Of a stretch of 64,000 nt of DNA, positions 18,272 to 26,852 are shown one piece after another. The stretch spans positions 24,216 through 88,215 of the forward strand of contig NZ_ABCS01000033.1 of assembly GCF_000170895.1 (NCBI RefSeq), in the 5' to 3' direction. How positions within the stretch are numbered: the stretch's first letter is position 1; the number at the start of each line of letters is the position of its first letter. Below the pieces are notes generated by a model that had not been told where the DNA came from, made no database searches, and worked only from the letters and a program-made list of their open reading frames with translations. The stretch comes from Plesiocystis pacifica SIR-1. GTDB taxonomy: Bacteria > Myxococcota_A > Polyangia > Nannocystales > Nannocystaceae. The translations under genes and the position numbers were made by a program.

Positions 18272-19036
18272 ATGAACATCTCGCTTCACGCTCACGCACG
18301 CTCGATCTGTGGTCGCCGCCGTCGCAACGAGGACGCCTGCCTGCTCGACGCCCAGCTCGGCGTGTTCGCGGTCCTCGACGGCATGGGCGGCTACACGGGC
18401 GGCGCCGTCGCCAGCAAGCTCGGCGCCGAGGCGATCGGCTCCTTCTTCGCCGCCCAGGCCCGCGCCAGCGGCGGGACCTGGCCCCACGCCCTCGACCCGC
18501 AGCTGAGCCTCGCGGAGAACCGGGCCGACGCGGCCGTGCGCCTGGCCAACCGCCGGATCCACGCGCGCCGGGAGGGGGAGAACGAGTGCATGGGCTCGAC
18601 GGTCGCGCTGCTCTCGGTCAGCGAGCGCGGGGCCGTGCTCGCCCACGTCGGCGACAGCCGCATCTATCGCCTGCGCGGCGACAGCTTCGAGCAGCTGACC
18701 CAGGACCACTCGCTCTACGAGCACCTGCGCGAGGGCGGGGTCGAGCTGCCGCCGCTCGAGGACTTCGTCTACGCCAACGTGATCACCAAGGCCCTCGGTC
18801 CCCAGGCGGATCAGCGGCCGACCTTGACGACCATCGAGCTGCTCCCGGGGGACCGGCTGCTGCTGTGCACGGACGGGCTCTCGGGCAGCCTCGACGAGGG
18901 GCAGATGGCCGCGTGCCTGCGCGAGCGCTCGACGCGGCTGGCCTGCGACGAGCTCGTGGCGGCGGCCTACGCCCACGGCTCGAAGGACAACATCACCGCG
19001 ATCGTGGTCGCGGTCGCCACGTCCACGGCTAGGTGA
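18272..19036 (+). CDS. PP2C-type Ser/Thr protein phosphatase
   Basis: A 254-residue PPM-family phosphatase starting at ATG 18272 (MNISLHAHAR). Motifs in order: RRRNEDA, VLDGMGGYTGG (metal-binding Asp), STVALLS, VGDSRIYRLR, LCTDGLSGSL, and SKDNITAIVV. These are the metal ligands of a two-metal PP2C fold, so it should be active, reversing Ser/Thr kinase signalling. The long open frame before the start is Arg-rich and not coding. The gene converges on the pseudokinase gene with an 8-bp overlap of 3' ends, suggesting a linked phosphatase-pseudokinase pair. Confidence 0.93.
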   Translation: MNISLHAHARSICGRRRRNEDACLLDAQLGVFAVLDGMGGYTGGAVASKLGAEAIGSFFAAQARASGGTWPHALDPQLSLAENRADAAVRLANRRIHARREGENECMGSTVALLSVSERGAVLAHVGDSRIYRLRGDSFEQLTQDHSLYEHLREGGVELPPLEDFVYANVITKALGPQADQRPTLTTIELLPGDRLLLCTDGLSGSLDEGQMAACLRERSTRLACDELVAAAYAHGSKDNITAIVVAVATSTAR

Positions 19037-20279
19037 TGAGCAAGAACAAGGCGATCGACACCACGATGATCGCGGCGGTCGCCCCGACGCTGATCAGCAT
19101 CGCCTTGCGCCGGTTGCGTTTTTGCTGGCCGAGGGTCGGCAGCGCGCCGGTCATGTCCTTGACCAGGGTCTTGGTCTTGGAGGGGTCGAGGGAGCTCGAG
19201 CCGCGCTTGGAGAAGGACGGGGCGATGCCCGGGGCGTCGGTCTCGACGGACACGGCCGCGAGGGCGTCGCGCATCTTGGTCATGCTCGAGAAGCGCTCGT
19301 CCTTGGCCTTGGCGACGGCCTTGCGGGCGATGGTCTCGATCTTGCGAGGGATCGGCGGCCCGTCGGGGAGGAGCTCGGCGAAGGTCGGCGGCTCGCCGTG
19401 GAGCTCGGGGGGGATGCCGGCCTTGCCCTGGCGATCGAAGGGGGTCTCGCCCGTGAGCAGGAAGTAGAGGATGCAGCCGAGGCTGTAGACGTCGGCGCGG
19501 TCGTCCACGCCGCTGTCGGCGAGCTGCTCGGGGCTCGAGAAGTTGGGGACGCCCCGGGGGTTGTCGCCGGGGTCGCGCAGCAGGCGAGAGACGCAGGCGT
19601 GGAGCAGCTTGGTCGAGGTGCCGCCGATGGGCGGGTCGTCGAGCAAGACCACGGCCGCGGGGCTCAGGTCGCGGTGGAAGATGCCGTGGGCGTGGGTCTG
19701 CGAGAGCGCCTTGGCGAGCTCGAGGGTGATGCGTCGCGCGGACGGCCAGGGCAGGGGGCCGTGGGCGTCGATCTGCCTGGACACCGGTGCGCCGCGCGAG
19801 CGGGGGAAGACCAGGTAGGGCAGGCCGTCATCGTTGACGCCGTGATCTTCGGCGTTGAGCAGGCCGTCGTGCTCGATGGTCCGGGCCCGCTGCATGGTCT
19901 GCTCGAAGCGCTCGCGCCCTTTTGGGGTGGCGAGGTGGTCGAGGAACTTGACGTCGACCTCGCGGCCGCGCTTGGCGTCCGTCGCGGTCCACAGCTCGCC
20001 GAGGAAGGCGTCTTTGTCCCGGGCCTCGAGGCTGTAGCGCTCGTCGATGGCGGGGGCGTCTGCCGGAGGGCGGGCGGGCGCGTCGACAACCGGCTCCGGA
20101 GCTTGCGTCTCGGTGTCTGTCTCGGTGTCTGTCTCGGTCTCGATGTCTGGCTCCGCCCTGTCGTCTTCGGGATCCTCGGAAAGGGAGGGCGAAGCCGAGG
20201 GCGTCTCGAGCAGGACGTCGTCACGACCGCGGCGATGCCAGTCGAGGCGGACGACGTTGTTGCTGGGAGACTCGGGCAT
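19029..20279 (-). CDS. Tail-anchored Ser/Thr pseudokinase
   Basis: A 416-residue protein starting at 20279 (MPESPSNNVV). An acidic ETDTETDTET linker precedes a kinase-fold domain at about 80-350. Lys111 (VDVKFL) and HRDL (Asp204) are kept, as is the SPEQ-DVYSLGCILYFLLTGETPF C-lobe. The Gly-rich loop is gone, the metal-binding Asn after HRDL is Ala, and the DFG position reads HAC. Loss of both metal ligands predicts little or no catalysis. One hydrophobic helix at the extreme C-terminus (AAIIVVSIALFLLIT) would anchor it with the domain in the cytosol. A role as scaffold or phosphatase regulator is inferred from the convergent PP2C gene. Confidence 0.88.
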   Translation of the reverse strand: MPESPSNNVVRLDWHRRGRDDVLLETPSASPSLSEDPEDDRAEPDIETETDTETDTETQAPEPVVDAPARPPADAPAIDERYSLEARDKDAFLGELWTATDAKRGREVDVKFLDHLATPKGRERFEQTMQRARTIEHDGLLNAEDHGVNDDGLPYLVFPRSRGAPVSRQIDAHGPLPWPSARRITLELAKALSQTHAHGIFHRDLSPAAVVLLDDPPIGGTSTKLLHACVSRLLRDPGDNPRGVPNFSSPEQLADSGVDDRADVYSLGCILYFLLTGETPFDRQGKAGIPPELHGEPPTFAELLPDGPPIPRKIETIARKAVAKAKDERFSSMTKMRDALAAVSVETDAPGIAPSFSKRGSSSLDPSKTKTLVKDMTGALPTLGQQKRNRRKAMLISVGATAAIIVVSIALFLLIT

Positions 20280-20456
20280 GAGCGCTCTCTCTACAGTTGA
20301 GCACACATGCTCCCGGCCGCGATAGTTGGACCTTTGATCACGAGCGCCGCGGCGGACTGATCCCCGGGACCCTGACTGGACGGGCGGACAGTCGGCGCGT
20401 GCTCGAAAGCGCGGCGCATGGTCTCTGGACCATGTCACCGGGCGGGTCGATCGGAG

Positions 20457-20784
20457 TCAGGTGGGAGCGTCCGCGCCTTCGGGGACAGGCCTTGGGTCTT
20501 CGGTACAGATGACTTTCTGGTGCATCCGTGAGCAGAACCACAGCTGTCCCTCCTCCCCACAGCGCGCGCGCCAGGAGCTGGGCCCTTCCATGGGCTGGTT
20601 CGACTCGAGGATCTCGACGGACTCGGCGGGGGCAGGCCATCGCGTCGGCGCTCTCGGTCGCGAGCAGGGCGCTGCTACAGGCCGTGAGCGTAAACGCGAG
20701 ACCGAGGCCGAGGCCGAGGGAGAGAAGACCGAAGCGGGGCGAGCGGAGCGGACTGGGCGCGGGCAAGGTGGGGCATTGGACCAT
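20457..20784 (-). pseudogene. Small Cys-containing lipoprotein with apparent frameshift
   Basis: The start at 20784 gives a convincing signal (LLSLGLGLGLAFTL) and lipobox LTAC. The frame becomes Arg-rich after ADAMACP. Removing one base from the CCCCC run (plus-strand GGGGG near 20627-20632) continues as AESVEILESNQPMEGPSSW and ends CTEDPRPVPEGADAPT at a stop at 20457-20459. The repaired protein has about 108 residues with several Cys. Its function is unknown. It may be a true pseudogene or an indel error; no homologue was recognised. Confidence 0.55.
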
Positions 20785-20796
20785 GCCCCAGGGGGA

Positions 20797-21597
20797 TCAG
20801 GATAGGCCCCAAGGCCCGCGGAGCGCCTCGCTGCGCGCCCGCACGGGGCCGCCGGACTTGTTCTTGAGCACCTCGTGGTCCATCCGCGACAGCCGGGTGC
20901 GCAGGGGATGGGCCGGCCGCGGCGTGGGATCTTCGCGGTTGATCTCGGAGCGCACGCGCAGGCTGACGAGGGGGCCGAGGGAGCTGCCTCGATGGGGCTC
21001 CTCGTGATCGGGGGCGGGCCCGTTGGCGGCGCCCGGGGTCGGTGCGCTCGCCTCCCGCGGATCGGGCTGGCGGATCAGCACGACCCGGGCCTCGTGCTGG
21101 CGCGCCTGGCCGAGCAGTCGCCCCTGCCAGGCCGTGGACCCCGAGGGCTCGCCGTGGCGAAAGTCGAGGATGACCAGGCCAAAGCCGCCCGAGCGCAGGA
21201 GCAGCTCGGCGCAGCGGCACTGCTCGGCGGCTACGGACGCGCGCTGGCGTCGACCCGCCCGGGGGCTTCGAGCGGTGCTCGTGCTCGGAGCGGGGACGGG
21301 GACCTGGATGACGATCAGCGCGTCGAGGTCGATGCCGGCCGCGGCGAGGTCCGGCGGGTAGAGGTCGCCGCCGGCGAGCTGAATCCAGGCCGCGGTCTCG
21401 CCCGCGCGCTGGACCCCCGCGAGGATCGAGACCGCGGCGCTCGTCCTCGCGGCTCCGCACAGCTCGATCAAGCGGCCGGGAGCGGCGAGCTTCGAGAGCG
21501 CTTCGCCGCCGAGATCACCGTCGCGGGCGAGGCCGCTGGGGGCGACGCGCTCGAGGGACTCGGGGTGGACGAAGGCGCTGCGATCGAGGGCGAGCAT
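20797..21597 (-). CDS. RecA/ImuA-like protein without Walker A
   Basis: A 266-residue protein with a RecA-core-like layout: GRLIELCGAARTSAAVSIL stands where RecA has its P-loop strand, then WIQLAGGDLYPPDLAAAGID, a Walker-B-like strand GLVILDF, and LVSLRVRSEINRE near the C-terminus. The P-loop is degenerate (GAARTSA in place of GxxxxGK[ST]), as in ImuA/SulA-like relatives of RecA that assist translesion polymerases. No imuB or dnaE2 is in the window. A LexA-like box lies just upstream of the start, supporting an SOS role. The name is kept general because sequence alone does not separate ImuA from other RecA-like proteins. Confidence 0.75.
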   Translation of the reverse strand: MLALDRSAFVHPESLERVAPSGLARDGDLGGEALSKLAAPGRLIELCGAARTSAAVSILAGVQRAGETAAWIQLAGGDLYPPDLAAAGIDLDALIVIQVPVPAPSTSTARSPRAGRRQRASVAAEQCRCAELLLRSGGFGLVILDFRHGEPSGSTAWQGRLLGQARQHEARVVLIRQPDPREASAPTPGAANGPAPDHEEPHRGSSLGPLVSLRVRSEINREDPTPRPAHPLRTRLSRMDHEVLKNKSGGPVRARSEALRGPWGLS

Positions 21598-21602
21598 GGT
21601 GT

Positions 21603-21618
21603 CTGTATTTTAGTTCAG
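21603..21618 (-). promoter_or_regulatory. LexA-like SOS box
   Basis: CTGTATTTTAGTTCAG differs from the enterobacterial CTGT-N8-ACAG consensus at one base and contains the GTTCAG half-site described for myxobacterial LexA. It begins 5 bp upstream of the RecA/ImuA-like start codon (21597), where LexA binding would block transcription or early elongation. It stands out as an AT-rich patch in GC-rich DNA. Confidence 0.6.
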
Positions 21619-21779
21619 TGTCTTCGCTGTGCGACCCCGAATGCGCCGTTCAAAGCCCCCTTTTGGCGCTTTTTGAGCCCGCGTTCCCCGAGGCCCGCCC
21701 CCAACCCCCAACCGCGGTTTGGCCCCGAGCGCGCGTTCCCGGCCACGGCCCCCCGCGTTGGCGTTACAACAGAGCGGCC

Positions 21780-23495
21780 ATGTCGATGCCCACCGATGCC
21801 GAGATTGCCCAGTCCGCCACCCTCGAGCCCATCACCAAGGTCGCCGAGTCCCTCGAGCTGGGTCCCGATCAGCTCGAGCTCTACGGCCGCTACAAGGCGA
21901 AGATCGACCTGGGCGTCGTCGACGAGCGCCGCGCGTCCCGACCCCGGGGCAAGCTCGTGCTGGTCACGGCGATGACCGCGACGCGCTTTGGCGACGGCAA
22001 GACGGTCACCTCCATCGGCCTGGCCCAGGGCCTGGGCAAGACCAACCGGCGCCACTGCCTGGCCCTGCGCGAGCCCTCCCTCGGCCCGACCTTCGGCATC
22101 AAGGGCGGCGCGGCGGGGGGCGGCTACGCCCAGGTCCTGCCCATGGAGGACATCAACATGCACTTCACCGGGGACCTGCACGCCATCACCTCGGCCAACA
22201 ACCTGCTCGCCGCGGCCACGGACAACCGCGTGCACTTCGAGCAGCGGGCGATCCGGCGGGGCAAGGCCGAGGCCACGGACGCGACCGTGGACCCCGAGCG
22301 CATCGTGTGGCGCCGCGTCCTCGACATCTGCGACCGACAGCTGCGCAACTGCACGCTGGGCCAGGGCAAGGCCAGCGACGGCTTCCCGCACCAGTCGGGC
22401 TTCGACATCACCGCGGCCTCGGAGGTCATGGCGGTGCTCGCCCTGGCCAAGGACCGCGCCGACCTGCGCGCCCGCCTCGAGCGCATGGTCGTCGCCTGGA
22501 CCAAGGGCGGCCAGCCCGTGCGCGCCGGCGAGCTCGGCTGCATCGGCGCCCTCGAGGTCCTGCTCAAGGACGCGCTGGCGCCCAACTTGGTCCAGACCAT
22601 CGAGCACACCCCGGCGCTGATCCACTGCGGCCCCTTCGCCAACATCGCCCACGGCTGCAACAGCATCGTGGCCACGGAGCTCGCCCTGCACAGCGCCGAC
22701 TGGTGCGTGACCGAGGCCGGCTTCGCCGCGGACCTGGGCGCCGAAAAATTCCTCGATATCAAGTGCCGCGAGCTCGGCCACTTCCCCGCGGCGGTGGTCC
22801 TCGTGGTCACCTGCCGGGCCATGAAGCTCCACGGCGGGGTCGATCTCGACGCCGTCGGGGCCGAGAACGTCGAGGCCATCGAGGCCGGCTTCGCCAACGT
22901 CCGCGTGCACCTCGACAACCTGCGCCGGGTCTACGGCGTGCCCGTGGTCGTCAGCCTCAACCGCTTCCACTTCGACTCCGACGCCGAGATCGCCGCGGTC
23001 CGCCGCCTCGTCGAAGCGGAAAAGGCCGACCTGGCCCTCTACGAGGGCTTCGCCCGGGGCGGCGAGGGAGCCGTCGAGCTCGCCGACAAGGTCGCCGCCG
23101 CGGCCGAGGGCGGCAACCAGGCGCTGCGCCCGGTCTACGACCTGGACATGTCGCTGAAGGAGAAGGTCGAGCGCCTGGCCCGGGAGGTCTACCGGGCCGA
23201 CGGCGTCGACTGGAGCGAGGAGGCTGAGGCTGACCTCGCGCGGATCCAAGAGCACGGCGCGGACGCGCTGCCGATCTGCGTGGCCAAGACCCAGCACTCG
23301 ATCTCCGACAACCCCAAGCTGCGCGGCGCGCCCTCGGGCTGGCGACTGCGCGTGGGCGGGCTGCGGCTGTCGGCGGGGGCAGGCTTCGTGGTCGTGCGGA
23401 CCGGGGACTTGATGCTGATGCCGGGGATGCCCAAGCGCTCGGCGGCGCAAGTCATCGGCTTCGGGCCGGACGGCAACATCGTCGGCCTTTCTTGA
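21780..23495 (+). CDS. fhs: Formate-tetrahydrofolate ligase
   Basis: A 571-residue enzyme joining formate to tetrahydrofolate with ATP, feeding one-carbon metabolism in the cytosol. Recognisable are the P-loop region FGDGKTVTSIGLAQGLG, signature GIKGGAAGGGYAQV, the HFTGDLHAI block, and VVLVVTCRAMKLHGGV. Length is near the usual 555-560. The P-loop reads RFGDGKT where most members have GEGKT, a conservative change. The start was set at ATG 21780 because the 54 upstream codons are Pro/Arg-rich. It is divergent from the SOS-linked gene and followed by repeat copy A1 and a minisatellite. Confidence 0.96.
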   Translation: MSMPTDAEIAQSATLEPITKVAESLELGPDQLELYGRYKAKIDLGVVDERRASRPRGKLVLVTAMTATRFGDGKTVTSIGLAQGLGKTNRRHCLALREPSLGPTFGIKGGAAGGGYAQVLPMEDINMHFTGDLHAITSANNLLAAATDNRVHFEQRAIRRGKAEATDATVDPERIVWRRVLDICDRQLRNCTLGQGKASDGFPHQSGFDITAASEVMAVLALAKDRADLRARLERMVVAWTKGGQPVRAGELGCIGALEVLLKDALAPNLVQTIEHTPALIHCGPFANIAHGCNSIVATELALHSADWCVTEAGFAADLGAEKFLDIKCRELGHFPAAVVLVVTCRAMKLHGGVDLDAVGAENVEAIEAGFANVRVHLDNLRRVYGVPVVVSLNRFHFDSDAEIAAVRRLVEAEKADLALYEGFARGGEGAVELADKVAAAAEGGNQALRPVYDLDMSLKEKVERLAREVYRADGVDWSEEAEADLARIQEHGADALPICVAKTQHSISDNPKLRGAPSGWRLRVGGLRLSAGAGFVVVRTGDLMLMPGMPKRSAAQVIGFGPDGNIVGLS

Positions 23496-23497
23496 TA

Positions 23498-23617
23498 TGC
23501 CCCCGCAGGCGGATCGGACCGGGGGCGCTTCGTCGCTGCCGCTCCTCCGCTTTGGTCGTGGGGCAATGGGGTTCGTGCCTGGGAGGGGGCATGTGGTCGC
23601 CCCCGCTGGCGGGGGCG
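23498..23617. repeat. Dispersed intergenic repeat family A, copy 1
   Basis: Begins 3 bp after the fhs stop. It shares with copies at 36.7 and 40.2 kb the order TGCCCCC, then GCTTCGTCGCT, GCTCCTCCGC, GGGCAAT and GGCATG-GGTCGCCCCC, ending in a GC hairpin (CGCCCCCGCTGGCGGGGGCG). It could act as a transcription stop or be a REP-like element. Confidence 0.8.
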
Positions 23618-23632
23618 TTGTTTGGCGGGGGG

Positions 23633-23935
23633 GAAGACCGGTGGGATTCTGGCGGGGGAAGACCGGTGGGGATTCTGGCGGGGGAAGACCGGTGGGGATT
23701 CTGGCGGGGGAAGACCGGTGGGGATTCTGGCGGGGGGAAGACCGGTGGGGATTCGGGGGGGGAAGACCGGTGGGATTTTGGCGGGGGTGAGGGCCGGTGG
23801 CGATTTTGGGGGGTGAGGGCTGGCGTGGGTGAGGCCGGTGGGGATTTTGGCGGGGGTGAGGGCTGGTGGGGAGTGGCGGGGTGAGGGTCGGGTCGGTGGG
23901 GGGTCTGGCGGGGTGAGGGCTGGCGGGGTTAGGGG
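23633..23935. repeat. G-rich minisatellite, about 26-bp units
   Basis: GAAGACCGGTGGGGATTCTG units start at 23633, 23658, 23684, 23710, 23737 and 23762 (spacing 25-27 bp), then decay into related GGTGAGGGCTGG/GATTTTGG blocks to about 23935. Open frames through it encode only GGKTGGDSG-type repeats and are not credited as genes. It fills the space between fhs and the convergent phosphodiesterase gene. Confidence 0.9.
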
Positions 23936-23957
23936 CGGGTGACCCGGTCGGGGTTGG

Positions 23958-25049
23958 TTAGCCTCCGAGGTGCCAGGAGCTTCCGGTGATGTACTCGGGG
24001 AGGTCGATGCCCATGTGCGTCAGGGCTGTGGGGGCGGCGTCGAAGTTGCGGGGCCCAGACTGGGTGTCGGGGTCGTAGTCGGGCAGAGGGCCGGCAACCT
24101 CGGGGCTGGAGACGAGGAAGAAGATCGCCTCGCAGGCCTCGCAGTTGCCGCCGTGGTCGGTGCCTTCGCCGCCGTGGTCGGTGGTGACGACGACCTGCCA
24201 CGCTTCCTGGTCGAAGCTCGGGCGCGCTTTCACGGCGTCGAGGATGGAGCCGAGTTGGGCGTCTGCGGCTTCGATGGCGGCGAGGTACTCGGGGACTTCG
24301 GGGCTGAAGCCGAAGCGATGTCCGGTCCCGTCGGTGTCGTCGAGGAACAAGAAGATCGCGTCGACGGGGGCGCCGCGGGTCCAGGCGCTGTTGGCCGAGC
24401 CGGCGTCGTCTTCGAAGCTCCCGTTCAAGAGCGCGACGACCCGCTCGGTGTTCGTCGGGTCGGTGCCGTGCTTGACGTAGTCGGCGGTGCAGGGGATGGC
24501 GAGGTCGAGGCCCCAGGTGAACAGGTAGGCCGTGCCCAGCGAGGGGGCGGCGGACTCGAGCAGGCTGAGGTAGTGGGGGAAGGCCTCGGCGTCTCCGAGG
24601 GGGACCTCGTCGTTGCTCGAGACCCCGTGCTGGGCACCGATCGCGCCGGTCATGATCGACCAGTGGTTGGGGCCGCTGACGGTGTCCGCGTCGGTCAGGG
24701 TCCTGGCCTTGCCCGTGTGGGCGCCGCCGTAGCCCGGGGCCCAGCTCCCGTCGGCGAGGGCGTCGAGGGTCGGGGTGTTCGCGGTCGCCATCGCGTCGGG
24801 GCGGACGCCGTCGAGGGCGACGACGAGGCTCTTGCGCGCCTTGGGCTCGCCGGCGGTGGTGTCCGACTCGTCCGAGCTCGCCTCGTCCGAGCTGTCCGAA
24901 CCCGAGCTGGTGTCGGTGTCGGTGTCGGTGTCGACCTCGGTCTGGGTCGAGGAGGTGTCTGGGGCGGTCGCCGGATCGTCGGGCTGTCCGCACGCGGACA
25001 CCAGCGACCAGGAGAGCACGCAGGGGATCGAAAGCAGCCGGACTCGCAT
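23958..25049 (-). CDS. Phosphodiesterase/nucleotide-pyrophosphatase-family lipoprotein
   Basis: The start at 25049 (MRVRLLSIPC) gives lipobox LVSAC and an acidic TDTDTDTSSGSD linker. The catalytic domain is of the alkaline phosphatase superfamily, NPP type: ALDGVRPDAM (first metal Asp), VSGPNHWSIMTG (PNH motif, with Ser where NPPs often have the Thr nucleophile two residues before PN), FLDDTDGTGHRFG (Asp and His ligands), TTDHGGEGTDHGG, and a final His in ALTHMG. It probably hydrolyses a phosphodiester or phosphoryl bond outside the cytoplasm; the substrate is unknown. An upstream in-frame start at 25121 would overlap the LysR remnant and was rejected. Confidence 0.88.
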   Translation of the reverse strand: MRVRLLSIPCVLSWSLVSACGQPDDPATAPDTSSTQTEVDTDTDTDTSSGSDSSDEASSDESDTTAGEPKARKSLVVALDGVRPDAMATANTPTLDALADGSWAPGYGGAHTGKARTLTDADTVSGPNHWSIMTGAIGAQHGVSSNDEVPLGDAEAFPHYLSLLESAAPSLGTAYLFTWGLDLAIPCTADYVKHGTDPTNTERVVALLNGSFEDDAGSANSAWTRGAPVDAIFLFLDDTDGTGHRFGFSPEVPEYLAAIEAADAQLGSILDAVKARPSFDQEAWQVVVTTDHGGEGTDHGGNCEACEAIFFLVSSPEVAGPLPDYDPDTQSGPRNFDAAPTALTHMGIDLPEYITGSSWHLGG

Positions 25050-25117
25050 GAGCTTGGCTCGGATGATGGCAACGGGGTCGTCGCCCATCAAGACGGCGAG
25101 GGTGGCACTCGAGGGCT

Positions 25118-25466
25118 TCACGCCCGCGTGACGGCGACGAGCTGCTCCCGGAGCCAGGCGTGCTCGGGGTCGCGCTCGTGGCGTTGGTGCCAGATGGCGC
25201 AGAGCTCGAAGCCAGGCAGGTCCAGGGGCGGCTTGCGGGTGATCAGGTCGAGGGCCTCGGCGTAGCGAGCGGCGACGCGGGAGGCGACGGTCAGCACGCA
25301 GTCCGAGTTGGCGACGAAGCGGGGCGCGATGTGGGAGTTGGACACGCTGCGGGCGACTCGACGCTCGAGCCCGAGCTCGGCGAGGAGCTCGTCGACGACG
25401 CCCCGGGGCTGGCCGCGGGGGGCGACGAGGACGTGGTCGAGGGCGGCGCCGCGCGCCTGAGCCGAG
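25118..25466 (-). pseudogene. LysR-family regulator remnant (C-terminal effector domain only)
   Basis: Reading on the minus strand, the frame gives ALDHVLVAPRGQPRG, then VSNSHIAPRFVANSDCVL and a C-terminus IWHQRHERDPEHAWLREQL. This is the last third of a LysR substrate-binding domain (the HxRxxxDPxHxWLR tail is characteristic). The helix-turn-helix and most of the effector domain are absent; the frame runs straight into the end of the adjacent lipoprotein gene. It therefore looks like the 3' stump left when a rearrangement replaced the 5' part. No start codon or ribosome site suggests it is translated. Confidence 0.75.
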
Positions 25467-26789
25467 CTAGGGGGCGAGCAGCTCGATGGTCCCCGAGTCG
25501 ACGTCGACGGCGAAGTAGGCGTCGTCGTCGGGGCAGCTGACGCTCCACTTGTGGCGGTAGTAGAGCAGGCGGTCGCGGACCGAGTCGAAGGCGACGTCGG
25601 TGATGCACCGCGTGGACATCGGCGGCTCGTCGTCGGGGCTGCCGGCGTGGACCAGGGTCGCCGGGCTCGAGGGCGAGCCGTCGATGGGCTGGAGCACCGT
25701 CGCGTAGCCCCCGGTCACCGGCAGGACCACGTAGGCGCGGGCGTTCGCGTAGTCGAGGGTCGTGTACTTGCGGTACTGGTTGAGCCCGAGCTCGACGCCC
25801 CCGAGGCTCGGGGCTAGCTCGGCCAGGAGCTGGGTCGCGGCAGGCTCGCTGTAGGGGGAGAAGTGCTCCCAGTTCGCGGGCTCCGTGAACACCACGGTGT
25901 TCGCGTCGTGGACGGGGCTGGTGGTCAGGCCGCGGGGCGCCGACTCGAACAGGCCCTCGGTGCACTCGAACTCGTCGCCCCACTCGCAGTAGCCGTCGTA
26001 GACGAACTCCGAGTCGAGGATCTCGAGGGTCAGCGGGTCGGCCTCGCGGACGTAGAAGCTGCAGGCGTTGGGATCGCAGTCGGCGTAGATGTAGCGGAGG
26101 GTGTCCGTGTGCGGGTCGATGATCGGGCTGTCGAACTCGCGCCCGTCGCCGCAGTCGTCGCAGCAGATCACCTCGATCTCCTCGAGGTGTTCGACCTCGC
26201 CGGTCTCGAGGTCGGCGCGGACGTACTCCTCGAGGGCGCAGTACAGGCCCTCTTCTTCGCTGAAGTAGCTGTGGCGCACGAACACGTAGGCCCAGTCGAG
26301 GGGCCGGTCGAGGGCGAACTGTCTGACGGTGGTGCGGTGGTCGGCGGGCCACGGCCAGGTGTCGACGAGCACGCTCTCGACCCCCGTGACGGGGTTGACG
26401 GTCAGCAGCCCGTCCGTGTCGTCGTCGAGCTCGAAGCTGCGGACCCAGCGGTCTCGAAGGGGGTCGAAGCCGTCCTGGGTGACGAGCTCGGGGACGATGG
26501 GTTCACCCGTGGTCGACTCGGACTCGGAAGACTCGGACTCGGACTCGGACTCGGACTCGGAGGACTCGGAGTCCGTCGTCTCGGTGCCGGTCGATTCGGT
26601 AGATTCGGTCGATTCCGTATCGGTGTCGGTACCGGTCGTTTCGGTGTCTGAGTCGGCGTCAGTGTCCTCGGTGTCCTCGGCGGCCTCGTCACCGTCGAGG
26701 CCGGGCCCGCTGGGGGGCTCGCAGGCGCACAGGCCGAACGCGATCAGCGGGAGGACGAGGACTCTTTTCGACGCGGAGCGAAGCGGCAC
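25467..26789 (-). CDS. Large lipoprotein with acidic Ser/Thr/Glu linker, unknown function
   Basis: A 440-residue protein from a GTG start, signal with lipobox GLCAC, then about 75 residues of DTDTEST and SESESES repeats. The globular part (about 100-440) has many Trp, Tyr and Cys, including ICCDDCGDG, and repeated short beta motifs with conserved Asp, possibly propeller-like (inference). No family was recognised. The last 50 residues (AFDSVRDRLLYYRHKW, then VDVDSGTIELLAP) are nearly copied in the fragment at 26853-27074, showing that a paralogue once lay next to it. Confidence 0.8.
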   Translation of the reverse strand: MPLRSASKRVLVLPLIAFGLCACEPPSGPGLDGDEAAEDTEDTDADSDTETTGTDTDTESTESTESTGTETTDSESSESESESESESSESESTTGEPIVPELVTQDGFDPLRDRWVRSFELDDDTDGLLTVNPVTGVESVLVDTWPWPADHRTTVRQFALDRPLDWAYVFVRHSYFSEEEGLYCALEEYVRADLETGEVEHLEEIEVICCDDCGDGREFDSPIIDPHTDTLRYIYADCDPNACSFYVREADPLTLEILDSEFVYDGYCEWGDEFECTEGLFESAPRGLTTSPVHDANTVVFTEPANWEHFSPYSEPAATQLLAELAPSLGGVELGLNQYRKYTTLDYANARAYVVLPVTGGYATVLQPIDGSPSSPATLVHAGSPDDEPPMSTRCITDVAFDSVRDRLLYYRHKWSVSCPDDDAYFAVDVDSGTIELLAP

Positions 26790-26852
26790 CCATCAGGCTT
26801 GTCACCACTCGGGGGCCGAAGCAACGTCGAGTTTTTGGAACGCGTGGGCGGG

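Noticed and set aside
23492..23884. Short plus-strand frames through the minisatellite
   Set aside because: They encode only GGKTGGDSG repeats created by the DNA repeat.
23633..23935. Possible CRISPR array
   Set aside because: Units are contiguous with no unique spacers and no cas genes lie nearby; it is a minisatellite.
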